Shown here: piece after piece, positions 25,950 through 34,219 of the stretch
How positions within the stretch are numbered: the stretch's first letter is position 1
Layout: every line of letters starts with the position of its first letter
Source: JAHDWY01 sp964632865
GTDB lineage: Bacteria; Hydrogenedentota; Hydrogenedentia; Hydrogenedentales; SLHB01
Assembly (NCBI GenBank): GCA_964632865.1
Contig: CAZWDH010000002.1
Coordinates: 1 to 64,000 of the forward strand
Reading direction: 5' to 3'
DNA length: 64,000 nucleotides
Made by a program: the position numbers and the translations under genes
Notes under the pieces: generated by a model
Database searches by the model: none
What the model saw: only the letters and a program-made list of their open reading frames with translations
Told to the model about the DNA's origin: nothing

Positions 25950-27353
25950 ATGGATGAGAACGCGTATCTGGCCGAGTTGTCGAAGAAGCCATTAATAAGC
26001 CGAATTGGGGGGTACTTCCGGCTGAGCGGCCCCGGCTACATGCAAAGCGCGATGACCCTGGGCGCCGGTTCGATGGCGTCGTGCGTCGTGCTCGGCTCCC
26101 TGCTCGGATACAAGTTGCTGTGGGTGCAGCCGATGGCCATCGTGCTGGGGGTATTCCTGCTCGGGGCCGTCGCCAAACAGACCTGCCACACAGGCGAGCG
26201 CACCTATGAGGTTTTCTGGAAGCGATTGCACCCCGCCCTGGCACTTCTCTGGGCCGGTTGCGCCATGGTTGCCACGGTCATCTGGCATTTTCCCCAGTAT
26301 TCTCTGGCCGCGGACGGCATGGGTACCTTGGCCGGGGGACTTGGCGTCTCGCTCGGCTCTACCGGCGCGCGTGCGGGGATTGGCGCGGCATTGCTCATTT
26401 CTGCCACCGCTGTCGTCGCACTCTACGTCTCAGGCGCGCGCGGGCTGAAGGCCTACGAAACGGCGATCAAGATCCTTGTCTGGTCCATCGTCATTGCCTT
26501 CACCGTCGCTGCCTTTGCGACGGGATTCCAGTTCAAGCAATTTTTCCTCGGGATCACCGGCATCTCGTTCATGCAAGATGTCCTCGCGGGGGGGTACGAT
26601 CCGCGCGCCACCAAGCCCATCGTGGGCGGAATCGCGGCCGCAGTCGGCATCAACATGCTCTTTCTTTATCCCTACTCGCTGCTCAACAAGAACTGGGGCG
26701 AAAACCACAAGGGGCTCGCCTACTACGATCTCATCACGGGAATGCTCATCCCCTTCCTGTTCACGACGACCTTCGTCACCGCCGCCGTCGCAAACACCAT
26801 CGGCCCGGCCCCCGGCGAAGTCGCGGACGCGCCGGTTCGCGAGATCGTCGATGTCATCCCCGCGCTCAGCCAGACCTTCGGGGAAGGGTTCTCCCTGATC
26901 CTCATCGGATTTGGCATGCTGGCTATCGGGTTTTCCACCATCATCACGCACATGCTGGCCTGTGGCTTTATCGGATGTGAAATATTCGGCTTTGACAACC
27001 GGGGCAAGGCGAAGTTCTGGTTTTCGCTCGTTCCCGCTATTGGGGTGCTCGGCGTCGGGATGAAATCGCCCTGGCTCGTGGCCATCACCGCTTCCAGCCT
27101 CGCCGCGCCGCTCATGCCCATATCGGTGCTTTGCTTCCTGCTGCTGATGAACAACCGCGACTACATGGGCGATGCCACGCCGCGCGGCGGGAAGAAGTTG
27201 ATGTGGAACGTCATGCTTTCAGCGTCCATTGTCGTGCTGAGCGTCGCCGGCTATTTTGGCTTGACAAAGAACTGGGAAGACCTCAAGTCTCGTTTGTCCG
27301 AACCTGCCTCGGAAACGGCGCTTGTCGTGGAACCGGAAAGCACATTCGAATAG
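25950..27353 (+). CDS. Nramp-related membrane transporter with atypical motifs
   Basis: A 467-residue protein with about eleven membrane segments. The opening GPGYMQSAMTLGAGSMASCV and GYKLLWVQPMAIVLGV resembles the Nramp/MntH family. However, the TM1 metal motif DPGN is LGAGS here, and the TM6 motif MPHN is replaced by INMLFLYPYSLL. The protein therefore belongs to the Nramp-related branch in which manganese/iron ligands are missing, such as the NRMT-type magnesium transporters or planctomycete relatives. Its substrate cannot be read from sequence. AGGT precedes the ATG; a hairpin at 27371-27401 lies between it and the convergent acylase gene. Confidence 0.72.
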   Translation: MDENAYLAELSKKPLISRIGGYFRLSGPGYMQSAMTLGAGSMASCVVLGSLLGYKLLWVQPMAIVLGVFLLGAVAKQTCHTGERTYEVFWKRLHPALALLWAGCAMVATVIWHFPQYSLAADGMGTLAGGLGVSLGSTGARAGIGAALLISATAVVALYVSGARGLKAYETAIKILVWSIVIAFTVAAFATGFQFKQFFLGITGISFMQDVLAGGYDPRATKPIVGGIAAAVGINMLFLYPYSLLNKNWGENHKGLAYYDLITGMLIPFLFTTTFVTAAVANTIGPAPGEVADAPVREIVDVIPALSQTFGEGFSLILIGFGMLAIGFSTIITHMLACGFIGCEIFGFDNRGKAKFWFSLVPAIGVLGVGMKSPWLVAITASSLAAPLMPISVLCFLLLMNNRDYMGDATPRGGKKLMWNVMLSASIVVLSVAGYFGLTKNWEDLKSRLSEPASETALVVEPESTFE

Positions 27354-27370
27354 CGGATATTTGCAGAGAT

Positions 27371-27401
27371 GGAGAAGCGCGTATGCAGAACGCGCTTCTC
27401 C
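27371..27401. terminator. Bidirectional hairpin between convergent genes
   Basis: A perfect 11-bp stem (GGAGAAGCGCG at 27371-27381 and CGCGCTTCTCC at 27391-27401) with a 9-nt loop fills the 60-nt gap between two convergent stops. No T-run follows on either side, so it is terminator-like rather than a canonical intrinsic terminator. Confidence 0.55.
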
Positions 27402-27413
27402 AGTCTTGGTTGA

Positions 27414-29618
27414 TTAGTCCGCCTTCTCCAACACCGTACGCGACTCGATGTGCTCGGCGAGATCTTCTGGGCGCCACCAGGTCGGTTGAAGTTGGCGCGG
27501 GCTGAAGGCCTTCTCCGCCTGATCGCGGTAGTGCGGTGAATCGGGGCGGTCGCTCTGTCCGATCGGCACATAGGTCCAACTCTGGATCGGCTTGCTGAGG
27601 ACGACGATTTGTGTGGAGGTCTGACCGCTGCGTCCCCAGCGAGTGTGGTCGGGACGCTCCCGTTCATATCCGACGTTGCGCAGTGTAGTCATGCCAAGAT
27701 ACCCGTCGCCTCCGCCACCGAGAGGCCAGGAAACGTCGTCCCGCCCGACGCGGAACACGTCGCCGTACGTGGCATCTGCGGATCCCATATCGCTCTTGAG
27801 TGTTCGCATGGCGTTTCCGAAAGACCGGCCCGCCGCGAGCAGTTGTTCTGAGGAGAGATCCGGTGCGGGCGTCGGTCTACCCAGCGGTTCGAGGTAGTTG
27901 TCGATCTGCTCCGCCGCCTGGTCCATCACGTCGCGGCCATGATCGTCGACGAGTTGTTTGCGCCAGTAGTAGTATTTCAGCGCGCCCGTGGAATCCCGTG
28001 CCAGTTCCTGGTTCCAGTTCAGCAGGTCTTCGATGCCGTCGGCGTACTCCCTATCGGCGCGAAGCACCTCCTTGTGCGATTCGTCCGCGAGCCGCAGGAC
28101 TTCGATCCACCGCTCGCACCCGTAGGGATGCACGTCCACCGCGTACGCCAACGCCTCTTCGACCGTAACCGAGTCGTCCGCGTCCAACAGCTGAACCGCG
28201 CGCGCTCCGCGCTGATTCGTCCACCCATTTCTTGGATTGCCATACCCGAGATCCGAGAAGAGGTAGGGAACCGACTCGCTCAGCTTGAAGGGGCTGTTGA
28301 CCATCATGGCGTCCGGCGGAATGTTGCAGTTCTGCATGTAGCCCTGCGGAGGGTTCAGTACTTGCAGGTGATCGCTAGCCGGATGGAAGCCCTGCCACTC
28401 CGTGAGCGTCGTGCTGCCGCTGACGGGGCGTGACCAATCGAATTCCCCTGGCCGTTTCGGGACGCGCCCGGTCCGTTGGTAATAAATGTTGCCTGACGTG
28501 TCCGCAACCATGACATTCTGTGGAAAGACTTGGAGGGTTGCGAGCGCTGCGACCGCGGCCTGGTAGTCCTTGCCGAAGTTCAATTCGTACCACGCTTCGT
28601 TTCCTGCTACTGCGTCGGCATAGGCCGATTTGAGCGCGTAGCCTTTTCCATTGCGGATGGCCACCACCGGACCGTGATGCGATTCCAGGATCGGCAATGT
28701 TTGCGCGCCCGCGCCTTTCACATTCAGCGTGACTTCTCGTTCCTCTAACGCGCGCCACTCTCCGTCGTACAGGTACTCCTTCGGATTCTCCGCGTTTAGT
28801 GTCAGCTCGTAAACGTCCGCTGTATCCGGGCCGCCTGTGGTCATGGCCCAAGCCAGGTTTTCGTTATGACCCAATCCGATGTAGGGTTGGCCCGGTAACG
28901 AGAACCCGCTCCCGATCCATTTGCCCGCGTGGACGCGGAACTCCCAGAACCGCGACGCGCCGAACCAGCCGAGATGCGGGTCGATGTACAGGATCGCCGC
29001 GTTCTCCGCGCTGCGTTCCGGCGCGATTGCAAACTGATTGGAGCCCCGTTCCACCCGGTCAAACCCCGGCTCCACGCCTGCCCGCTTCAGATCGGCAAAC
29101 CCGTCGTCGAAGGACCAGGACTGCAGGAACAGCCTGCCGAAGGCCATGATCATGAACTCGTCGACCTTGTCGTGGTCCCACCATTCCGGCACATCCTCGG
29201 GGTGCGCTGCGTAGTAATCGTTGATGCCTTGTGCGAAGGCTTGCATGTGTTCACGCACTTCCGGCCGCACCTGATCCGCGCCGCGCTTGGACCCTTCATA
29301 CAACTCCCACAGATGGGCGACCTGGTCCGATTCAATCGCGCCTTCCCCTTCGACACTGGAGAGTTCACCCAAGCCGCGTTTCAGGTTCTTGAGCAATTCC
29401 GTAGGACGGTCCTCGGCTTGCGCCCAACCCATGGCGTAAAGCCCTGCGCGCTCAGTCGGGGCATAAATGTGCGGTATCCCCCAAGTGTCGCGATAGATCA
29501 CGGTCTTTCCCGCGTCGTTACCGGTTCCCGGCAGTTCCGCTGCGAAGACAGCTACCGTCGACACGATGGACAGAACGGTAAGTAGGTGCGTTCGTATGGG
29601 CCGGACGGGTGCGTTCAT
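27414..29618 (-). CDS. Penicillin acylase family (Ntn-hydrolase) secreted protein
   Basis: A 734-residue precursor of the penicillin/acyl-homoserine-lactone acylase family, which hydrolyses amide bonds of acylated substrates. It begins with a signal peptide (LLTVLSIVSTVAVFAAELP), then DTWGIPHIYAPTERAGLYAMGWAQAEDR, the family start of the alpha chain. The processing and nucleophile site is ERGSNQFAI; Ser193 would become the N-terminus of the beta chain after autocleavage. GHNENLAWAMTTG follows, with the oxyanion-region residues. ATG 29618 has GAGAGGAGAGG upstream, whereas the longer frame has none. The substrate is unknown; export suggests scavenging or quorum-signal breakdown. Confidence 0.88.
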   Translation of the reverse strand: MNAPVRPIRTHLLTVLSIVSTVAVFAAELPGTGNDAGKTVIYRDTWGIPHIYAPTERAGLYAMGWAQAEDRPTELLKNLKRGLGELSSVEGEGAIESDQVAHLWELYEGSKRGADQVRPEVREHMQAFAQGINDYYAAHPEDVPEWWDHDKVDEFMIMAFGRLFLQSWSFDDGFADLKRAGVEPGFDRVERGSNQFAIAPERSAENAAILYIDPHLGWFGASRFWEFRVHAGKWIGSGFSLPGQPYIGLGHNENLAWAMTTGGPDTADVYELTLNAENPKEYLYDGEWRALEEREVTLNVKGAGAQTLPILESHHGPVVAIRNGKGYALKSAYADAVAGNEAWYELNFGKDYQAAVAALATLQVFPQNVMVADTSGNIYYQRTGRVPKRPGEFDWSRPVSGSTTLTEWQGFHPASDHLQVLNPPQGYMQNCNIPPDAMMVNSPFKLSESVPYLFSDLGYGNPRNGWTNQRGARAVQLLDADDSVTVEEALAYAVDVHPYGCERWIEVLRLADESHKEVLRADREYADGIEDLLNWNQELARDSTGALKYYYWRKQLVDDHGRDVMDQAAEQIDNYLEPLGRPTPAPDLSSEQLLAAGRSFGNAMRTLKSDMGSADATYGDVFRVGRDDVSWPLGGGGDGYLGMTTLRNVGYERERPDHTRWGRSGQTSTQIVVLSKPIQSWTYVPIGQSDRPDSPHYRDQAEKAFSPRQLQPTWWRPEDLAEHIESRTVLEKAD

Positions 29619-29835
29619 GGTACCTCTCCTCTCAGATTTCGCCGGAACCGCTCCTGGACCCCAGAATTGAGGTTGCAGAGCGCGTATCACCCTAGCATTC
29701 GGCGAGGATTCGTGCCAACTTTTCCCTCGGCTGTCGCGTGAAGTTTGACGCAACACCTTGCGCGATATAGAATTCCACCGTCAGTGCGAACACTCGCACG
29801 AACGGTCACCGTTGCTATCTCACTTCCAAAACGGA

Positions 29836-32769
29836 ATGATTCCGGCGAGCGAACGGACCAAGGGCAGATCCGAAGTGTATTTGCGCAGTTTGATTGCTTT
29901 GGGCATTGTCAGTTGTTTTTGCGCCTCCTTGGGGGCTGCTGAACAATATTCCTTCCGCGTCTATCGGTCCCCCCTTTCCGTGGCCGATGACCGCATCACG
30001 GACCTCCACGAAGACTCCGGCACGCTTTGGGTTGCGGTTTGGGGCAAAGGCGTCTGTCGTATCGATGGCACCGAATCGCGGACGTTCACCTCGGCAAACG
30101 GACTCCCAAGCGATTGGGTTCGTTGTTTTGCACCCGACGCGGATGGTGGTCTTTGGGTAGGCGGCGCCGACGGTCTCGCGTACATCTTCGGCGATACAAT
30201 CCGCGCGTATACGACGCTCACGACACCGGCATTGCCGTCGAACTCGATCCGATGTTCTGCCGTGCTCCGGTCCGGGGTGATCTGTTTCGGCCTGGCGTCC
30301 GGGGGGGTGATGGCTCTCGGCGACCATCCGCTAGGTCTACCCGGTCACACCGGCGCTCCCGATGAATGGGTTTTCGTCGGCTACCCCGAGATCCCTTCAC
30401 CGGAAGGCGTCGATGACGTGATGCAGGCCATGGATGGAAGCATCTGGCTTGCCATGCACGACGGCAGCGTATTTCAATTCAACGAGGGTGTGTGGCGCGA
30501 ACACGGCCCGGATCAGGGACTCACGGCTACGGTCAATTCCCTCTACCAGGATAGCGCCGGGCGAATCTGGGGTGCCGGCGGCGAAGTCCTGGCGCTGCAC
30601 TCGGCCAACCGTTGGGAAATCATCGACGCCATTGCTTCGCCCGTTCGCGTCGTTACGGAGTCGGAATCCGGCGATATTCTCGTTGGTGCGGACCGCGGCG
30701 TATGGGTGCTTGACGCGGCTGGCTGGCGCAAATTGGACATGGGGCCGGACATCGGGGATCCCGAGGTTTCAGCGCTGCTTTGTGGGAATACGGGCACTCC
30801 CTGGGTCGGAACCCGCGAGGGCCTCGTGCGAGGAACGGTGCCGATCTGGGCGACACACGCGCGGACCGGGGACGGGATACCCATTCGGTCTACCCCATTG
30901 TATGCAGATTTGGATGTTCCCCCGCTCAGCGCCGACAGCGAGGGAAACCTGATTCGATTCGAGGATGGCCAATGGACGGCCACCGCTCAGGTGCAACACG
31001 AACGCTTCCGTCCCAAGTGGTTCTCCACCCCTCGCGAGGGTCTGATTTGGGCGCTTTGCGACCTGGATGCCATCAGTTTTCGCGTAGATACGGGCGAAGT
31101 CGTTGAGGTTGCGCCAATCCCGCCGGGTACGCAGGCCATCCGGGTGGAATGGGGCCTTGATGACAAACCCTGGCTCCTGGGCAGCAAGGGTGTCTTCATC
31201 CTCGACGGCGGCAAGTGGCAGCCCCTGCGGCGTCACGCCGACACCCGGGCGAGTTGGGCGTACGACATCGACATCGCGAACGATGGTACCGCCTACGTGT
31301 GCTATGAGTCGGGCATCAACATCTGGAAAGATGGGCAGGTCCGGCCTCTCCGCCCCTTCGCGCATTTGCCGCGGGGTGGACATTTCACGGCCGTTCGCTG
31401 CATGAGCGACGGCAAAGTCTGGTTTGGCACCTACGGCAACGGAATCGTCGTATACGATGGCAACGCGACGACCCACATCACCCGCAGCAACGGCTTGGTC
31501 AGCGATCACGTCTCCCAAATCTTCGAGGCGTCCGACGGGACCGTCTGGGTGGCGTACCGGCGCAAGGGTGTGTCGTCTTTCAAAGACGGGCGCTGGATCT
31601 ACTTCGGACACCGCCATGGCCTTCCGAATGCATCAGGCGTGACCTTCGCCGAACATCCCGCCGGCACCATCTGGCTTGCTTCAGATTCCAGCGGGATTCT
31701 CCGCTATGCGCCCGAGCCGTCCGCCCCGGACACCACGGTGACGGCTGCGACGGAGACCATCGCGGCAGGCGGAACGGGCGTTTTTTCTTTCAGCGGGACG
31801 GACGCTTGGCACCGCACGCGTCCCAACGACATCGCCTTTTCCTGGCGGGTCATAGCGCCGTCCGGCCCGGAGACTCCGTGGGGGCCGGTCCAGACATCGA
31901 GTGTGGCCGTCGTCTCCGGTCTTCCCGCGGGCGAGTATCAGTTAGAAGTCCGTGCAACGGATGAAGACCGGAATTTCGACGCCACCCCATCGGTCTTCAG
32001 CGTGATCGTCGAACCACCGTTCTATGCACGGATCGGATTCGTCATTCCCGTCAGCACCCTGATTGCACTCGTTCTCGCATCGTTGATTTCCCTTTATCTT
32101 AAGCAGCGCCGGCTTCAGGATTCCGAACGCAGCCTGCGCAAAAGCGAAGCCAGTCTGGGCGAGGCCCAGCGAATCGCCCTCGTCGGCAACTGGGAGTGGA
32201 ACGTCACGCACAATACAATGGTGTGCAGCCCGCAGGTGTCGAGGATCTTGGGATGGCCGTCCGTTCGACGGACGCCGGCTGTTACCGACATTCGGGACAC
32301 CATTCACCCCGAGGACCTAACCGCGCTGGATGACGCCGTTCGCGAGGCCCTGGCAACCGGCGCACCCCTTGATTTCGATCACCGAATCCTCCGGCCCGAC
32401 GGAGATGAACGGTTCATTCATCAGCGCGGTGAATTGATGAAGGACAGTTTGACCGGCGACGTCATCATACGTGGAATCTTGCAGGACATTACGGAGCGCA
32501 AACGGATCCAGACCGAGCGCGAACGGTTAATCGCGGAATTACGGGACGCGCTGGCGCACATCAAGACCTTGCGGGGACTCATCCCCATCTGCTCATCCTG
32601 CAAACGCATACGCGACGACAGCGGATATTGGAATCAGCTGGAAACCTTCATCAAAGCGCGTTCCGAGGCCGAGTTTTCCCACGCGATCTGTCCTGACTGT
32701 GCGAAACAGATCTACGGCATCGATTACCTTGCGGACGATCCCGGCACAGACGAAGGAAAGGACACCTAG
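29836..32769 (+). CDS. Beta-propeller/Y_Y_Y sensor with PAS domain and C-terminal Cys motif
   Basis: A 977-residue membrane sensor. After a signal peptide (SLIALGIVSCFCASLGAAEQ) come two-component-regulator propeller repeats to about residue 620 (ITDLHEDSGTLWVAVWGKGV and many alike). Then follow a Y_Y_Y-like Ig domain (LPAGEYQLEVRATDEDRNF), a membrane segment (FVIPVSTLIALVLASLISLYL) and a PAS domain (GNWEWNVTHNTMVCSPQVSR to DITERKR). The protein stops without a kinase domain. It ends instead with LIPICSSCKRIRDDSGYW and HAICPDCAKQIYG, a Cys-rich element seen in many PAS proteins and possibly zinc-binding. The start is uncertain (29758, 29836 or GTG 29875). Output probably needs a partner protein. 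Confidence 0.8.
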   Translation: MIPASERTKGRSEVYLRSLIALGIVSCFCASLGAAEQYSFRVYRSPLSVADDRITDLHEDSGTLWVAVWGKGVCRIDGTESRTFTSANGLPSDWVRCFAPDADGGLWVGGADGLAYIFGDTIRAYTTLTTPALPSNSIRCSAVLRSGVICFGLASGGVMALGDHPLGLPGHTGAPDEWVFVGYPEIPSPEGVDDVMQAMDGSIWLAMHDGSVFQFNEGVWREHGPDQGLTATVNSLYQDSAGRIWGAGGEVLALHSANRWEIIDAIASPVRVVTESESGDILVGADRGVWVLDAAGWRKLDMGPDIGDPEVSALLCGNTGTPWVGTREGLVRGTVPIWATHARTGDGIPIRSTPLYADLDVPPLSADSEGNLIRFEDGQWTATAQVQHERFRPKWFSTPREGLIWALCDLDAISFRVDTGEVVEVAPIPPGTQAIRVEWGLDDKPWLLGSKGVFILDGGKWQPLRRHADTRASWAYDIDIANDGTAYVCYESGINIWKDGQVRPLRPFAHLPRGGHFTAVRCMSDGKVWFGTYGNGIVVYDGNATTHITRSNGLVSDHVSQIFEASDGTVWVAYRRKGVSSFKDGRWIYFGHRHGLPNASGVTFAEHPAGTIWLASDSSGILRYAPEPSAPDTTVTAATETIAAGGTGVFSFSGTDAWHRTRPNDIAFSWRVIAPSGPETPWGPVQTSSVAVVSGLPAGEYQLEVRATDEDRNFDATPSVFSVIVEPPFYARIGFVIPVSTLIALVLASLISLYLKQRRLQDSERSLRKSEASLGEAQRIALVGNWEWNVTHNTMVCSPQVSRILGWPSVRRTPAVTDIRDTIHPEDLTALDDAVREALATGAPLDFDHRILRPDGDERFIHQRGELMKDSLTGDVIIRGILQDITERKRIQTERERLIAELRDALAHIKTLRGLIPICSSCKRIRDDSGYWNQLETFIKARSEAEFSHAICPDCAKQIYGIDYLADDPGTDEGKDT

Positions 32770-34133
32770 TCCTTCGACGCCTCCACAACAAGCGACACGT
32801 GCTGAGGTTCGACACCGAGATGTGTACTTGCCCCCGCGGGATTGTGCACCACAATTGTCCCCGTTACGTCGTGGATCTGCGCCGCGCCCGCATCGTTCCA
32901 CGCGGCGATCGCGGGACGCGCCACCGCGTCGTAGACGTGGCAGTTTTCGAAATCAATGCCGCCCAGATTTTGCGTGATCTCCGGCCGCCGGAGATGGAGG
33001 AGCACCGGAACGCGTAGTCCGCCGTAGTCACGAAACGCCGAGACCCAGGGTCGGGTCCAACTGCAGTTGGCGAAGCGGACCCGCGCGCCTTTGGCGGACT
33101 TGTCGAAGACTTTCGCGCCTTCCTTCCCGGTGCTTTCGGAGGTGCAGTTGATGAATTCGATGCTGCCCTGCGGCCCGTTGTCGCCGACGGCGCCCACGCT
33201 CATGCCCGACCAGCCGCGCTGGTTCATGTCCGTGAAATTATCCAGCGTCATGCCCGGGATTCCCATGCGCGAGTGGCAGTTCTCGAACCGGATGGATACG
33301 GGTTCGCTCTCGCTCGTGAGCGGTTTGAGGTACACGAGGATCTGATGGCCGCTGTTGTTCTCGAACACGCAGTTGCGGATGACGCAGTTCACGAGCCGCT
33401 CGTCCGCACTATCCGGTTCCAGATCGATCCCGGCTTCCGGCGGGGTGCCGCTCGTGCCGGAGAAGAGGCAGTTTTCGACGAGCAGGTTCTGTGCGCTGAT
33501 GACGCTTAGCCCTTGCCGGTGGTTGTCATGGCTGACACAGTCGCGGATCGTGATATCTTCACTCCAGCGGTTCTTGCCGCTGGAACCCACGTAGAATCCG
33601 TCGCCACCCGAACTTTCGACCCGCAGGCCCTCGATCGCGACGCGCTTGCACCCCACGATGGCGACGCCCATCCGCCATTCCGCGCGTTCGTACGTTTCGC
33701 TCTGATAGTCCGCCTTGCGCATGCGCAACGTAGCGCCGTAGCCGCGAATCGTGATGTCTGTCATGTCCGTTGCGCGAAACAACGAGTCGCCGCGCCCGTG
33801 GAATTCGTCCTTCTTCGCAAGGACGAGAACGCCCGGTTCGAAGATCAGTTCCAGGTTGCTGCGCAGGGCAATGGGCCGGACGATCCACGGTTGGCCCATG
33901 TACGGAATCGTCACCGTTGCCGCGCCCGAATCGATTGCGGACTGAATGGCCTCGGTCGAGTCCTCGGGATGGAATCCCCACCAAGCCGCGTTGGCGTCGG
34001 TTCGCGAACCGGATGCGACCCCTGCGATCGCTTCGGGATTCGGTGCGTTCGCGACTGTTTCCGCGACACTCGGCAGGAAGGCCGCGAAACACAGCGTTGC
34101 GGCTATGAGAGAAAAAGACTTTCGCATGCACAT
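32766..34133 (-). CDS. Secreted right-handed beta-helix protein
   Basis: A 455-residue exported protein. The signal peptide is MCMRKSFSLIAATLCFAAFLPSVA. A pectate-lyase-like (Pectate_lyase_3) start, DSTEAIQSAIDSGAATVTIP, leads into parallel beta-helix rungs with repeating ITIRDCVSHDN, LLVENCLFSG and CVIRNCVFENNSG patterns. Such proteins bind or cleave polysaccharides; no catalytic triad is obvious. The start at 34133 has GGAGA upstream; the long frame beyond it is shadow of the next gene. The stop overlaps the convergent sensor gene by 4 nt. It may be in one operon with the hydrolase at 34220-36121, 86 nt upstream on the same strand. Confidence 0.8.
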   Translation of the reverse strand: MCMRKSFSLIAATLCFAAFLPSVAETVANAPNPEAIAGVASGSRTDANAAWWGFHPEDSTEAIQSAIDSGAATVTIPYMGQPWIVRPIALRSNLELIFEPGVLVLAKKDEFHGRGDSLFRATDMTDITIRGYGATLRMRKADYQSETYERAEWRMGVAIVGCKRVAIEGLRVESSGGDGFYVGSSGKNRWSEDITIRDCVSHDNHRQGLSVISAQNLLVENCLFSGTSGTPPEAGIDLEPDSADERLVNCVIRNCVFENNSGHQILVYLKPLTSESEPVSIRFENCHSRMGIPGMTLDNFTDMNQRGWSGMSVGAVGDNGPQGSIEFINCTSESTGKEGAKVFDKSAKGARVRFANCSWTRPWVSAFRDYGGLRVPVLLHLRRPEITQNLGGIDFENCHVYDAVARPAIAAWNDAGAAQIHDVTGTIVVHNPAGASTHLGVEPQHVSLVVEASKD

Positions 34134-34219
34134 CGCATTTCTCCGCTGGATGATCTTGTGATGGAAAACCCAGTATGGGCGAACCGCGACGCGCGTGCAA
34201 TTCCGAATGTCGGGCGCCG

